64,000 bases of DNA from Lithospermum erythrorhizon (taxonomy: Eukaryota; Streptophyta; Magnoliopsida; Boraginales; Boraginaceae): NCBI GenBank assembly GCA_019722365.1, contig JADFUC010002358.1, positions 1,674,001-1,738,000 on the forward strand, in the 5' to 3' direction. This document shows, piece after piece, positions 12,946 through 25,525 of this stretch (positions within the stretch are counted from its first letter, which is position 1; every line of letters begins with the position of its first letter). The notes under the pieces were generated by a model, which worked only from the letters and a program-made list of their open reading frames with translations, did no database searches and was not told the DNA's origin. The position numbers and the translations under genes are program-made.

Positions 12946-15056
12946 CTATCGTAAGTACAAAGAGACGAGAAACTGAGAAAGAATTATGAACTCGCTTATG
13001 ACCACTGCAGGGTAGTGTATGCCAAGGAATGGAACAATGTCAACCTGCAACCAGTTTTCGACAGCTGAGCCAACAACTACACCAGCAACCAGTCCTCCAA
13101 TGGTGATAACAGTGGCTTTCCCTGCAAATGATGAGACTCGGTCAGACTTCTTAACTCATCAAAAGCTAAGCAATCATTGAACAATTTTCTAGGAAACGGA
13201 ACAGAGAAGCCTTGGTTAAATCACATTGAGATGGTGAAGGCAGATCACACATTTTCATATCTATCATCTAAATAATGATGTGAGTATAAACATGTCCACA
13301 CAAATAGTACAACTGCAACATCAATCTTCATAGAGAAATCCTACTTCTTATATTGACCAGAAGAACACTTTTTATCTAAATAATAGCTCCATAAACTTGT
13401 CCCACAACACACAAAGACATTGCATGAACAACAAAGCCAATGAGAACAAAGAATATTATGAATCAGTAATAATAAAGTCAAGATTAGATAAGTAACAAAT
13501 CATTCTTACCCAACTTAACATTTTTCTTGGTCATGAAATATAAAGAAGCTCCAAAACTTGAGGCCAAGATCAAACCAGGGACATCAGCTCCTGCATGTGG
13601 CACTGCAGATGTAGAGGCCCCATTAACATATGTCAAGACCATCATTGCTCCATAGACGCCTGCTTGTAGTCCTAGCTCCCCAGCAGACGGGGTCTCAACG
13701 GCAACGGGGGAATTTCTAGACGTGCTCTGCAGCCACTGAGGCATTGAATTCTTCCGAGGGGGATTCACAGGCTTCACATCAGCGTACCTGATGTTACCAC
13801 TCACAACTTTCCCAGCTCGTCGTTGAGACAAACTTTGCATGAGTAGCATGTCATAAGCAGCCTCCACCTGATAAATGGATCATATGAGTACAATTCTACA
13901 TCACGTAAATAATTTTAGACAAGCGGATAAAACTCCTCAAATGAGCTTCTCTTACAGCCTTACATTAACTCTAAAACCAAATACTATTCTACATGAAGTT
14001 CGACAAACAATATCAGCAGTATGATTATTCTTAATCTACAAGTTATACCAATACATCCCCGATGAATTTAGCAAGAACGATCGATGCAAGTGGACTCACG
14101 CCCAAGAGCGAGATAATTTCATTGGCAGATCGACATGAGAGCATGATTTAGAACAAAAACTTCCTTGGTTAATAAAACCAACCAGATAAGGGGTACCATT
14201 AAACACTGTACATCATCAGTATCATAATGCTGCAAGTCACTCGATGCTTTTTCTAGATAAGGAAAAAAGTAAACCCATACAACCCTGATGAGAACCAAAG
14301 CTAGGGTCTACAGGTACTAGGGGTTGTGTCTAACTACCAAACCACATGGATGTTCTTAAACAAACCATTCAAAGCTTACCCATCATAACTATTTCAATGG
14401 AGAGAATATGCAAAAGAACAAGCACCGCCTTTTATCACTCACAAGTTACCTAATCCTACTCCATCATCTTTCACATTATGTCACCATATATAACAAATTA
14501 AAATCTCCCAAAAGTATCTTAAATGTTATGTTTTTCCAAGATTGAACCATCCAATCATAGATAACCGTTGACTCGTAGGATTCAACTAGATCATAAATAC
14601 CTCACCACATCAAAATGGGAAAAACCCAAATAAAATAGAGTAGAAGACAATAAATAAAACACACCCAAAAAGGAAAGTAAACAATAAGACAAACACATGA
14701 AGTAGTAAAACCTTGGCAATAGCTTGAGGGTCATCTTTACAAGCTTGAAGAATGGAATTTTTAGCAGTAACAATCTCCTCAAAAGAAGCTCCTTGAGAAA
14801 TCCCAAGAAGCTTAAGCGCGCTCTCTACAGACATCTCAAAAGGAGCAGGATCATCAGCTCTGGAGCCAGCTCGAAAAGGGTTGCCGGAAAATCTCTTTCC
14901 GGCAGCAAACAACAACCTCAATCTATGATCATTCTTGAATAATGATTGAGCTTGGTGGTGGTGGTGGCTCCGCCGAAGAGGGAACATGGTTGCTCTGGTG
15001 GTGGGGTGGTGGTTGAAGGTGGTGCGGCTGGGCGGAACTGAGAGAGCGGTGGCCAT
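12946..15056 (-). CDS. CPP1: Chloroplast J-like membrane protein CPP1/CDF1 (chaperone-like protein of POR1)
   Basis: Three exons on the minus strand (15056-14712, 13867-13510, 13121-12946; phases 0 and 1) give 292 aa. Arabidopsis CDF1/CPP1 is about 258 aa, the extra length being in the transit peptide. Residues 1 to about 65 are rich in S, R, H and T, fitting a plastid transit peptide. Then comes AGSRADDPAPFEMSVESALK and a J-like domain (LLGISQGASFEEIV through VEAAYDMLLMQSLSQRRAGK) without the HPD tripeptide. Three to four hydrophobic segments follow: GLQAGVYGAMMVLTYVNG, VPGLILASSFGASLYFM, ATVITIGGLVAGVVVGSAVE and the C-terminal EFIILSQFLVSLYLR. In the family this membrane protein stabilises protochlorophyllide oxidoreductase and supports chlorophyll synthesis. 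The DUF3353-type architecture is complete and in frame. It shares a 500-bp divergent upstream region with the FAD oxidoreductase, which is also probably plastidial. Confidence 0.92.
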
Positions 15057-15556
15057 AATTGGAGATTATTGAGGGAGGAATGGTTGGTGTATCTTTGTGT
15101 GTTTGTTGTAATAATAGTAGCGATGATCGGAATTTGTGGAAGAGGTTGTCTCATCTGCTGCCAAAACATCCACAAATCTTCATTTATCCAATTATTTTTG
15201 CGGCCTAAAATAAATTGTGCATCATTTAAACGTCCTCATATAATTTAGACTAGGTAATTTAAAGTAATCTAGACCTCGTATCTCAAGCAACTTACTTATA
15301 TTGAAAACTCAAGTAATTCACAGGTATATTGAAACTAAGTTTTTCTAAAAATTAGTGAGTCATCTCTTGTTATTATAACAATTCGGATAATAAGTAATAC
15401 ATATTTGCATTGAATTTTGGATCATATATTTTGTCATGTACAAGAAAGATTACATTTTTATGAATTGAGAAATTGTGAGTAGAAAATAACAATACACACC
15501 ACGAAATTGGCGGACTTCAAATATATTCCTCAACTAAAAACTGTGGTTGAAGCAGG
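15057..15556. promoter_or_regulatory. Shared divergent promoter region
   Basis: About 500 bp lie between the start codons of the minus-strand CPP1-like gene and the plus-strand FAD oxidoreductase, so both promoters must fall here unless the oxidoreductase has an unseen upstream leader exon. An acceptor-like AGCAG just before 15557 keeps that possibility open. No specific element is claimed. Confidence 0.45.
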
Positions 15557-18500
15557 ATGTTAGGTGTCTGGGTTAGTTGTTTCCCAACTGCATATTCCCA
15601 CATATACAGAAATGGGTTTTATTGCAAAGCAGAGGATCAACAACTTGAGTATCGTCTAAACAAGAAAAAAGTTGTCATTGTTGGTTCTGGCTGGTCTGGT
15701 CTTGGAGCTGCTAATCATCTTTGCAAGCAGGTAAATTTAACTTTATAAATTTGTATACGATTTATGCCTCCTCCTCCTTCAACCACTGGGATAGGCCTAC
15801 TCAAAGCAGTATGGATTTGTGTCGGGCAAATTAGGAGTATCTTTGATTATGGTTAAGTCAGTAAGGGGGTGCATTTTGTGTATTTCTTACTAAACTTCCA
15901 ATCTTTATGCCAGTATAGAGGGGTCCATTTTTTGTATTTGTCACTACAGTTCCAATCTTTTTTGTAAATTCAGGTGTAAGTTATTTTTTCCAACAGATGA
16001 AGTGATGATGGATTCATGCTTTATGAACTCATGTTTGTCTAGTATAATAGCCTAATTGTCTATGTTTCTTGATGAGATGATTAAGGTTTTGGAAGTATAA
16101 TGATTTAAGGGATTTGATTTACAGGGGTTTGATGTTACGGTACTTGAAGGAGGTTACGAATTTGGGCCGAAGAATAAGACTCTTACTCCTGATGATATTG
16201 GTATTCAAGGTAATTGGTATTATTGATGTTATCTTACTTCTGGTTTCGAGTGTTATTGTTCTATGGTGTATCGCATTTATCTCATTGAAAGAAAATTCTA
16301 AGAAAATTAAATAATTAATTTAAGGGATGTTTATTTGTGATTAGTGATGGAAAATACTTCAATGGAATGACATATAAAGCACAAATGAATTAGGGTACAT
16401 GTCTTTAGGCCTCTGGAATTTTGCTTCATAAGTGTTTTGGTTCATTGTTAAGCTGTCATGTGTAATTATTTGCAAAAGGGTAATCTTGATTTGCATATGA
16501 TGTGGAACTGTAAGAAGTTAATTATGGTTACTTGTTTGTGATAGAACAAGAACGATCTAAACCTCATTTATTAAGAAATGTCTCAACTTCATGTAAGAAA
16601 TAAGTTCTCTTTAGCGGTCCTCTCAGATACTAATATACCCCTCTTAGAGCCTTAGACAACCAATGCTAGAACATATTTCATTGAGAAACTGCTTTCAGCA
16701 GGTCCAGTTTGCTACTTTATTCCGGAATCTACAAAGGAATCATCCTTTGTCATTTTTTTCTAAGTCTAACCCATTGTTAAAATCATGTATAGGTTTCTGG
16801 TATCCCTATCGAAATATATTTAGTCTTGTAGATGAGCTTGATATTAAACCTTTTACAAATTGGATATCTTCGGCTCAGTATTCAAAAGAAGGATTAGAGG
16901 TAAGATCTTTAACTTTTGTATGTAAAGTTTAGTAAAGGAGTTCAAAAAACAAAAACAGACTTCATAATTATATGTCAGCTCGTTCTACTATCAGTACATA
17001 ATAACAGTGCTCCAAAATAAATGTTGCAACTAGATGATCTTATATTCTAGAAAGCATACTATATTGTATGTTGATATTAAAGCTCCTTCATGAACTAAGA
17101 TAGCAAGCTCATCTTTCAGGTCGAATTTCCTATCTTCCAGAATGAAGCTCAACTACCTACTCCATTAGGGACATTATTGTACACTAAGGTACATGTTCCA
17201 GCAATGTACCATAGTCTCATACAAGAATTATCTACGGACAAAGCTTAAATGTTCTTCTTTTGTAGTTCGCTCGACTTCCATTGATTGATCGCTTGACAGT
17301 GCTTCCTCTTACTGCCGCTGGTATTTTGCAACTGCATTTCCCCTCATATCAAACAGTTAATTTAAAAGCTGCCACTTACTTTTCATTTTTTTTTTTTAAA
17401 TTTCTCATCCTCCTTTCTCAGTTATTGACTTTGATAACACGGACATGGCCTGGCAGAAATATGATCCAAGTAAGGATTTATAAGTTATAACCTCTATTTA
17501 AGTTTTGAGTTTGTTTTTACAAATATGTTTCTTATTTAAATGATTTGTTTAACTCGTACTCATATAGCCTCTTAAATAAAGGTTGCAACTTTCAGTTACT
17601 GCTAGGGAGCTTCTCAGACAATTTGGCTGCTCAGAGAGGCTTTATCAAGATGTAGTTGCATCATTGCTTCAAGTTGGTCTATATGCTTCACCAGAACAGT
17701 GTAGTGCTGCTGCAACATTGGCAATGCTATACTACTTTGTTTTCTCACATCAGGTCTGAGCTTAACCCTTTCCTGTCCATTATTTGAATGATTAGACTTC
17801 AGATCGTTGTAAATAAATTAGATAAAAATTCCTCTTTATGTGTTCCATTTGGTCATATTAAATTAGGTAAACACTCTAGTATTTTTGCTATATAAACCGT
17901 TAAATACCAACCATTTGAATCATCAATGTTATTAGGAATACCTAGTTGCCTACTGAGAAAATAGACAAGCGTGTGTCTCTAATAAGTATCTAATACTTGC
18001 AATTTTACTTTATCATTTTCTTGATGAGTTCAGAAAAATTTTGATTCGTCATGGTGTCGGGGCACAGCTAGAAAACAAATATTTGAACCATGGACCCAAT
18101 CTCTCAAAGAGGAAGGTTGTAAGTTTTTAGAAGGCAGAAAAGTAACGGATATGTTCTTCAATGAGGAAACAGGATGCATCTCTGAAGTGATCTGTGATAA
18201 AGAAAACTTCAGGGCAGATGCAGTGATCTTGGCTGTTGGAGTCTCTACTTTACAGGAAATCATTCAGAATAGGTAGATGCATTTATGTTGCTGATTTATT
18301 ATGTAGTTTATCCATTAGCGATTTTAGCTACAAGTTATCTTTTGTTACAGCACAACATTGTGTTCAAGGGACGAATTTCTCAGACATTTGAAGTTATCCA
18401 GCATTGATTTACTCACTGTTAAGCTACAATTTGATAAAAAGGTAGAATGCATTGTTATCCAGCTTCTGCTAAATTGCTAATGCATTGTTAAATATCACTG

Positions 18501-20486
18501 GATGATTTCTTATAGATAGAATGCAGATAAAATTGTTACCCACTAACCCATATGTATCAAATTGTCTTCGCCATTAACTTGCTATTCATGGTTTTATTCT
18601 ACACTATTGTACGCTTCACAATATACAGGTTTCAATCCGTAAAGCAAGCAATGTCTGCTCCACATATGATGATGCAAATGCATTTACCTTTTTCGACTTG
18701 AATATGATCTATGATGAGTACAAGGATGATCCATTCACAACTATACAGGCTGACTTTGTAAGTCGTGCACAATACTATTTTCCCTAATTCCCTTGTTTTG
18801 GTTTTCATTTCATTTTCATTGTGGTTTGAGAAAAGTTACAGTTGAAAATTAAACTATATCATGTCATAGTGTGGATATGCGTTATATGATCTTCTTGATA
18901 AAGATAATGCTAGGATTTGTCTCAAAAAGATGATAAATAGCAGAAAGCGGTATTCATTTTTTCCAACAAATAAGATTTGAGAATGCAACTGTGATTGATA
19001 AAGACATTGGGAGATATCCCAAATCCTTAACTCATTTCTCTCCAGGTAATTTACTGATAACAATGTTAATCCCGACAAAGTGCCTTTACCACCAGCGTAG
19101 TTTCGACCTTTTACCATTAGTGCTTGATGTTCTTCATTGACACGAATCTCTAACGCTTGGATTGTACAAAAAACAATAAATAAAATTGGCTACAAGTGCA
19201 CCTGGAAATTCATCAAATCAAGAGTTTTGGCAAACAGAATCGGAATTGCCACACCCAAAGAGAGACCTCCAAAGAACCCACACCGATAAATTGTCGAACC
19301 ACTGCACGCCTGATCAAACGACAAAGAGCAACCAAGCAACAAAAAAATGAAAGAAAAAAAAGTGGAATTTTCGCCATGGGTCAAGGATGATTTCGTAAAT
19401 TAAAATATGAGCATTAGCATTAGTTTTTTTTTTTCCGTAAGTGAAAAACGCTTTTATAAAGCACCCTCATAATCGAACCCAAGCACCTCATATTGAGTCT
19501 GGATCGGTGGATCGAGAGAGTTTTTTATTTCTTTTTTATTGTGCTTGACTCCATACCAATTTAAATAAATAAAAACCAAGTTTATGGCAGAAACCTCAAA
19601 CTCCAACTCCTTCCCATCTCCCAAAACCGATTCATACTCGGTTATAATTAGCCGAGCTCGAGTCCCCGAGACTCGATTTTTTGCCTCGAATGTTTTCTTC
19701 AATTTACACTTTATCCTCGGAAAGTTTATAATACATTTTATTAAGAAGGCTTGCTTATCAGACAAGGAATTCTCTAGACGAATTGACAAGGTAATATATT
19801 AAATATTATTAATCGAATATTATATTTAATATATGACACGAGCTTAATTCCCCAAGAAGCCATCAGAACCTCTAATAATACGCTTTATTTAAATACTAAT
19901 TGTCTAAACAATTATATATATAATTTGTAAATTGCCATACATGTGTTATATTACGTTTGATGTTTTGTAATCCTTAATTACATTTTCCTCTTTTCTGAAA
20001 GGTTCATACAAGTATATGATGCGTGGATCTACATCATTTCCAAATTTGTTCATGGCTGGAGACTGGGTTATAACCAGACATGGCTCATGCGCACAGGTGC
20101 AACATATTCATCTGTTGGGTTGGATATGGTATGCAAGCGGGAGGGGGGAGTCCTCGCCCAGCCTTACACCAACAAAAAGAACTTGTCTCTCTTCTCCTCT
20201 TCACCATTCCTTGCCCTGCTTGCATACCGAAGAGGTGTCCTTGGAAACTTCTGTCATGGTTTGTTCAACTGATTTAAGTTATTGTTTCTGTTCACTTTGA
20301 CAGGAGAAATCCTACGTGACTGGACTCGAGGCTGCCAACAGGGTGGTGGATTATCTTGAAGAAGGAAGTTTTGCTAAAATAATACCTGTTGAGGAAGATG
20401 AGCCTCATGTCCAAACACTGCGCAATTTTAACAGGAGATTCAATGAAGTTACAAGCCAGCTCCCGTTTTCCAACTATCTTCTCTGA
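15557..20486 (+). CDS. Plant FAD-dependent amine-oxidase-like oxidoreductase (carotenoid-desaturase-like fold), one exon frameshifted
   Basis: Thirteen exons: 15557-15730, 16125-16209, 16793-16899, 17120-17188, 17266-17320, 17422-17469, 17596-17753, 18034-18272, 18351-18441, 18629-18757, 18870-19045, 20002-20096, 20304-20486. All others join in frame. The product is about 535 aa. The N-terminus has the Rossmann motif VVIVGSGWSGLGAANHL (near residue 40) followed by VTVLEGGYEFG, whose Glu would bind the FAD ribose. Middle blocks include FWYPYRNIFSLVDELDIKPF, CSERLYQDV and CKFLEGRKVTDMF. The C-terminus has YMMRGSTSFPNLFMAGDWV, the closing FAD motif, then GLEAANRVVDYLEEGSFAK. This is a conserved plant family, often annotated as amine oxidase or isorenieratene-synthase-like; its substrate is unknown to me. 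The first 30 residues could be a plastid signal. Oddity: exon 11 needs length 1 mod 3 but has 2 mod 3, so one extra base (or two lost) breaks it. The gene may be a young pseudogene or the base an assembly error. Confidence 0.8.
19423..19560 (-). mobile_element. SINE-like insertion in intron 11 of the FAD oxidoreductase
   Basis: On the minus strand a B-box-like GGGTTCGATTAT (19469-19480) is followed by GAGGGTGCTTTATAAAAG and then an A-rich tail, seen as a T-run at 19423-19434. The post-B-box sequence matches the SINE at 6550-6660. The A box is not clear. It helps explain why this intron (about 950 bp) is the longest in the gene. Confidence 0.42.
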
Positions 20487-22050
20487 TGAACAAACAATCC
20501 ATCTTCTATAGGTCCATTTGAATGCCAGATGCCTAGATATTCATAGCCAATACATACATATCATGAACATAAAATACTCCTTCCTGTCATTTTTCCCCTA
20601 CTTTTTCAAGAATATCTTGTAAAGAGTTCGTCTCTTTTAATATAATCTTCATAAACCAGATGTTGTCGATATTGCTTCTCTGCTGAGGAATAGGTTTACA
20701 CTAAAATTGTTTCTGGAATCAAGATGAAGAAGGTATCTTAAAATGGTTGAGTTTCTCTATGTGGTTATTTTTGGGCTATTTATTTGAAACTCTTGTTCTT
20801 GATTCTCTTTCTATACCTCCCCCTTCTTCCACTCTTTCTCCAATTGGCCAAATATCTTTTCTATCTAACTAGTAAAATATTACGTACAAATCATGAACGA
20901 AAAAAAGTAGAAGATTTTTACAATAATTTATTTTTTATTGAATACTTCAAATACTAAATAAAACCCATTAACCAACGAATCGACGTCATTAAATATAAAA
21001 TAAACGAATTTCAAATAATATAAATTTAGAGTTTACACTGCTTAATTTATTTCAAAATTTTAACACTATCATGTTCGCTTTCATTATTTATTTACTTTAT
21101 TTTTTTAGTCTTATTTTTTATTATTTGTAATATTAAGCACTTTGTTTTATATATATCATTTTAAATGCTTCCATTATATATATATTGAGATTTGTTATTA
21201 TTTGTTTTTCTAATAAAATAATCCATATCTTTTTAAATAAACCTGAACTTTATCGACGTCATTTAACAATTTACAAACCATTTCAAATATTCCACTACTA
21301 CCAAGAAAGCTCGACAACCAATCGAACTTGCTTTAATGACGGAAAATTTAATGTTTGAACAATCGTAAACATAATTAGTTGATATTTCATTGTCAAAAGC
21401 AGTAAATACGATCTAACGTAAAAAGAATCATCATATAAATTTGTTACGAAAAATAAGGATATGAATTTTAGTGTAATGATTGTTGACTTCTAACCGCAAA
21501 AGATTTTATAACATATAACACGATGCATTTAATAACTATGATATAGAAAATGACATTTTGTTATTGTGTCATATCAAACTGTTTTCAAATAATTATAGTA
21601 TAGTATATTTGAGTTAAAAAAATATTTTGAGTTAAAAAATACATGTTTCATCATACATATATCTTCATATCTTAATAAAGTTAAATTCATCAAATAAGCC
21701 TCATAAAGCTGACATCAAATTAATCAATACTACTATTTCACCCGAGAGCAATTGTATGTGTGATTGTATACCCACCTTGAGGATTTATAAAAAAAATTAG
21801 AGCACAAAATCTTAGAAATGTGTTAATCTTAATATTTACATATCGATTTTTTCTTACTTGTGCCCCATGACACAATGCTAAAATAAAATTGAAAATAAAT
21901 ACAACACTTAAAATCATAAAAGGAAATATGTTTAATCAAATATTTTAAATAAATCTCTCAAATACAATCTAGACAAATATTCTCCCTCGATATATATATA
22001 TATATAACTATCGCCAAAGTCTAATATAGTCTAAATTTCACTGATACACG
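20487..22050. other. Intergenic: 3' UTR of the oxidoreductase, then AT-rich spacer
   Basis: The first 300 bp or so probably hold the 3' UTR and polyadenylation region. From about 20870 the sequence becomes very AT-rich and no gene is seen up to the LTR element. Confidence 0.45.
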
Positions 22051-25000
22051 TGTAATAACCCTACGAAGTACTGGTCGGCAAGGACCTGAATATATAATTT
22101 TTTTTCGACGACGACATTATTTCAGAAAATTGAGCCGACCTCCCCATTGGCACTTAGTGAGCGCTTCACATGGAAGAATTTTATCTTTGAAATCGGTCTG
22201 TTATGATTAAGACGATAAATGTAATTAACCGAAACCGAACGGGACTCGATTTTTATATAAATATCTGTTTTATCCTCCAACATCATCAAACACTTACCAT
22301 CTTCATCTTGCTCCTATTTAGCCTCTAAATACTTTCCCCCTTGAACATTTTTTCCATTTCTCTCTTCACTGTCGTCAAACCAAACCGTTTGTAATATTGT
22401 TTTCATCATTCTTCGAGCATGTAAGAAATTTCAAGTCTTTCGAGATATTTTGGTTTGAGATAGTTGACTTTTAGTTGGACTTTACATAATTGAATTTATG
22501 GATAAATCTTAGTTGGTTATGTTCAGCGGATGGATATATGCGATTTAATTCGCGATTTCAGAAATGTTTGAGGATCTAATGGCTCTAGCTTGACTTTGGG
22601 GTTTCAGCTTGGATCTCTTATGTGGATATTTTTATAAAACTTTAACGTGTGCGTGAGGTTAAGATTGGACCTTATTATAAAGCTGTTACGATGTTAAATT
22701 GGCGATTTAAATTTATTAAAGGCGTTATGTCGAAAAAGTGAAATTTCCAAGTCGAAAGAGCAATTGATACTTCTGGAGCATTGGGATTGTTAATTATGGA
22801 CTTGATGATTGAATTTATAAAAGCTGATTTGTATTGAAAGTCAAGGATGAATGAAGCTGGGATCGACAAGGTGTCCACGGGATTATAATTGACAGTTTAT
22901 CCGTCAAGTTATACCATTTAGAAATAGTTCCCAAGAATTGTTACGTATCCCTCTAGAACGGTATAGTAACAGGTTTTGATCATACCTCGGTATTTTGTTA
23001 GGCGCCGACGCTGAAAGCCAAGCAAGCATTCTCGATTGTTCTTCGCGAGGTTTCGTACTACAGTAGTAATTTATCTCACGTATTACCCATGTGTACTTCT
23101 TTAAAAAGGTAACGCCTGTAATATACCATGTAAAGGAAAATACATGTCTCTTCGTAATATAATTATGAACGGTGTATACAAACCTCGCGATACGATGGAA
23201 CGGTATACATGTAATGGTTAAAATGACTATGTGAGCTCATTATGATTATGCGATTCTATTCTCGCAGCATCAGTCGGTTTGAGGTGCTCGACGGCTCGAA
23301 CTCCCAAACTTATATTTCACAGATTCCGTGGCCTCTGTTTGCACTGCGGGTGGCTTATGTAGCCTCGACGCACTTCGCGGTGATGGTGTGGCCTTGGCGG
23401 CGGTTGTGATTGATTTACACCGCGTGACGTATTAGTCAGAGGCTTTGCTGGCTTTTGAAAGCAAAAGTAGCGATATTGGTGCGCTGTCGCAATGGAGTTA
23501 CGTATGATTTGAGGCGACTCGAAAGACAGGATACGACCCCATACTGGATCACCGTGGATTTCAGTGACCTCCTTCCTCGGCAGATATGTGGACGCTTATT
23601 GGCCCCCGCATACCACGGTATAGTGCGCGCGGCTCGCCCATACCGGTATAAAGAGAGCTGTACGACTCTCTCTTTTGATCGCTTACGCGTATTTGTCGGG
23701 CGTAACTTACACACGGTATAAATAGGTAAGGTTTGGTCTTTATATTACGGTAGAATGAGCCTTGATCACTTTGTTGTGGTGTATTGTCGATGCGGGTCTC
23801 TATACCACGGTATAATACATGGTTTGGCCTTATACTGGTATAAGAGCTGTACGACTTTCTTTTTGATCGCGAAGTCGTGGTGTATTTGTCGGCGCGGCCC
23901 TCATACTACGGTATAGCGCGTTTGGCCTTATACTACGGTATAAGAGCGGTGTGAGTCTTTTTCGATCACTTTGTTGCAGACAGTCGACGTGGGTCTCATA
24001 CTACTTCTGTATACAAGGCGCGTGGCCTTATACTTCGTATAAGAGCGTGTTTGCTAGCTTATCATCCATTCGCGTAGATCTGACTGGTATATGCGCATTG
24101 GCGCTTCAGATACCTCAGCGATATTTAGAGATAATGTGTGACGACTAGATTTATAGTCGATGCTGAAGTCTCGTGGATTTACGGCGATTGTGGTGTTTAT
24201 CGAACCCTATTATATATTCACGTGTTATGTCTCGGCACTTCATGTGGAATTATGTTGTATGACTTTATACGATAATCCTCAGATAATGGTTTATTCATAT
24301 TTGATTACTTATGCCTATTCACAATCTTATAGCAGCCGAAAGAGCCACGGTTGTACTTCATTTTTAGACGTCACCTTGTCTACAACTATTTTCAGATCTG
24401 CGATGGTATTTACCTTCAACAGAAATTTCTCACGATTACTCAGCCTTTTGGTAGATATGTTATATATATATTATGGCTAATGGACGTAGATACCTGAACG
24501 AGAATATTAGGGGCGAATTATGAAACCGAAGTTTATAATATGTCGATGTTGATGATATTTTATATATACGGTGGAAAACCGGACGAATCGCGCTAGAACA
24601 TAAGTACCGATCTAACCACGACCGACACCATTGGAGGTAAATAAGTCTCGTGATACTAAATCGAATTTGGGAAGATAACTGTACTTAGGTTATCTCACTT
24701 AAGATATACTACCATATTAAGAAATGCATATATTGGGAAGATCTTAAGCGAGGAACATTAGTCGTCATAGGAGGAGCATGGACGTAATTGGGAGTAGTAC
24801 TTTAAGGTGAACTAAAGATAAGCGATTGAGTTGTATATGCAATGAAAGTTATGAGAGGTTAAGATATATGTTTAAGTTATCAGGTGTTTCGAGGTGTATA
24901 TTATATTGAAATTAGCTATACTTTAAAGATAAATGATGTATAAAATACCTCAGGATTAAGGCGCATCAGGAGTGTTGTTGACGAGCTGGTTATCGGTGTT

Positions 25001-25525
25001 AGTTAAGTCAATAAGGAAAGTTTTATTTTGTATGGTAACCTATAAAATAATACCCCTGGGCATATAGTCTCTCTAACAAAGTAGAATCTAAATTATTCTT
25101 ATTCGCATGACGGTGTAGGTTAACTCTCGTGATATTTATTTTCACTGCCTTTTAGGCCGACTCTCATTTTCCCTGGCCGGGCGGCTGCTTTTCATGCCTA
25201 GGTTGTCATGAACGACGATGTATCGTCGAGTAATGCTGCACTGACGGTGGCTCAAGAATTTCTCAACGTCATACTTTTATCTTCTCAAGTCATTGTATAT
25301 AATAATTATTATTGACCGAGTTGTATAACAAAATTGTTTGATGTATTTATATTATGATTTTCAACGTCATAAAATTATTGGTTGGGCTTCAATCTCACGG
25401 ACTCCAGCTTATATTGTTTTATTTACTAAAGAAGTCATTTTATTGTTATCCATTCTGTCATGACTCGATTATAATAAAGTTAACGACTGTCCCAACCTCG
25501 TAGCCCAATTCGACCTGGTCGCATA
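22051..25525 (+). repeat. Left LTR of the LARD-like element
   Basis: Aligns along its length with 27440-30974. Shared landmarks are ACGGGACTCGATTTTT with TATAAATATCTG (22230-22270 / 27660-27690), AGTTGACTTTAGTTG-like text after the leader, the palindrome array, and the block ending in CCCAACCTCG. TATATAAATATCTGTTTTATC may be the LTR TATA region. Open frames inside, such as 23455-23721, are not shared intact with the other copy and are not genes. Confidence 0.62.
23600..24060. repeat. Palindrome array in the left LTR (TATAC..CGGTATA units)
   Basis: About five units of 90-100 bp. Each unit has two copies of a short inverted repeat, TATAC-TACG-GTATA or TATAC-TG-GTATA. They are separated by GGTTTGGCC-like text and followed by AAGAGCGGTGTGAGTCTTT-TTGATC(G/A)C. 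GATC boxes recur near 23677, 23762, 23864 and 23963. The other LTR holds a matching array. Confidence 0.6.

Noticed and set aside
23436..23721. Overlapping 88-92 codon frames on both strands in the left LTR
   Set aside because: They are GC-richer parts of the LTR and are not preserved as open frames in the right LTR.
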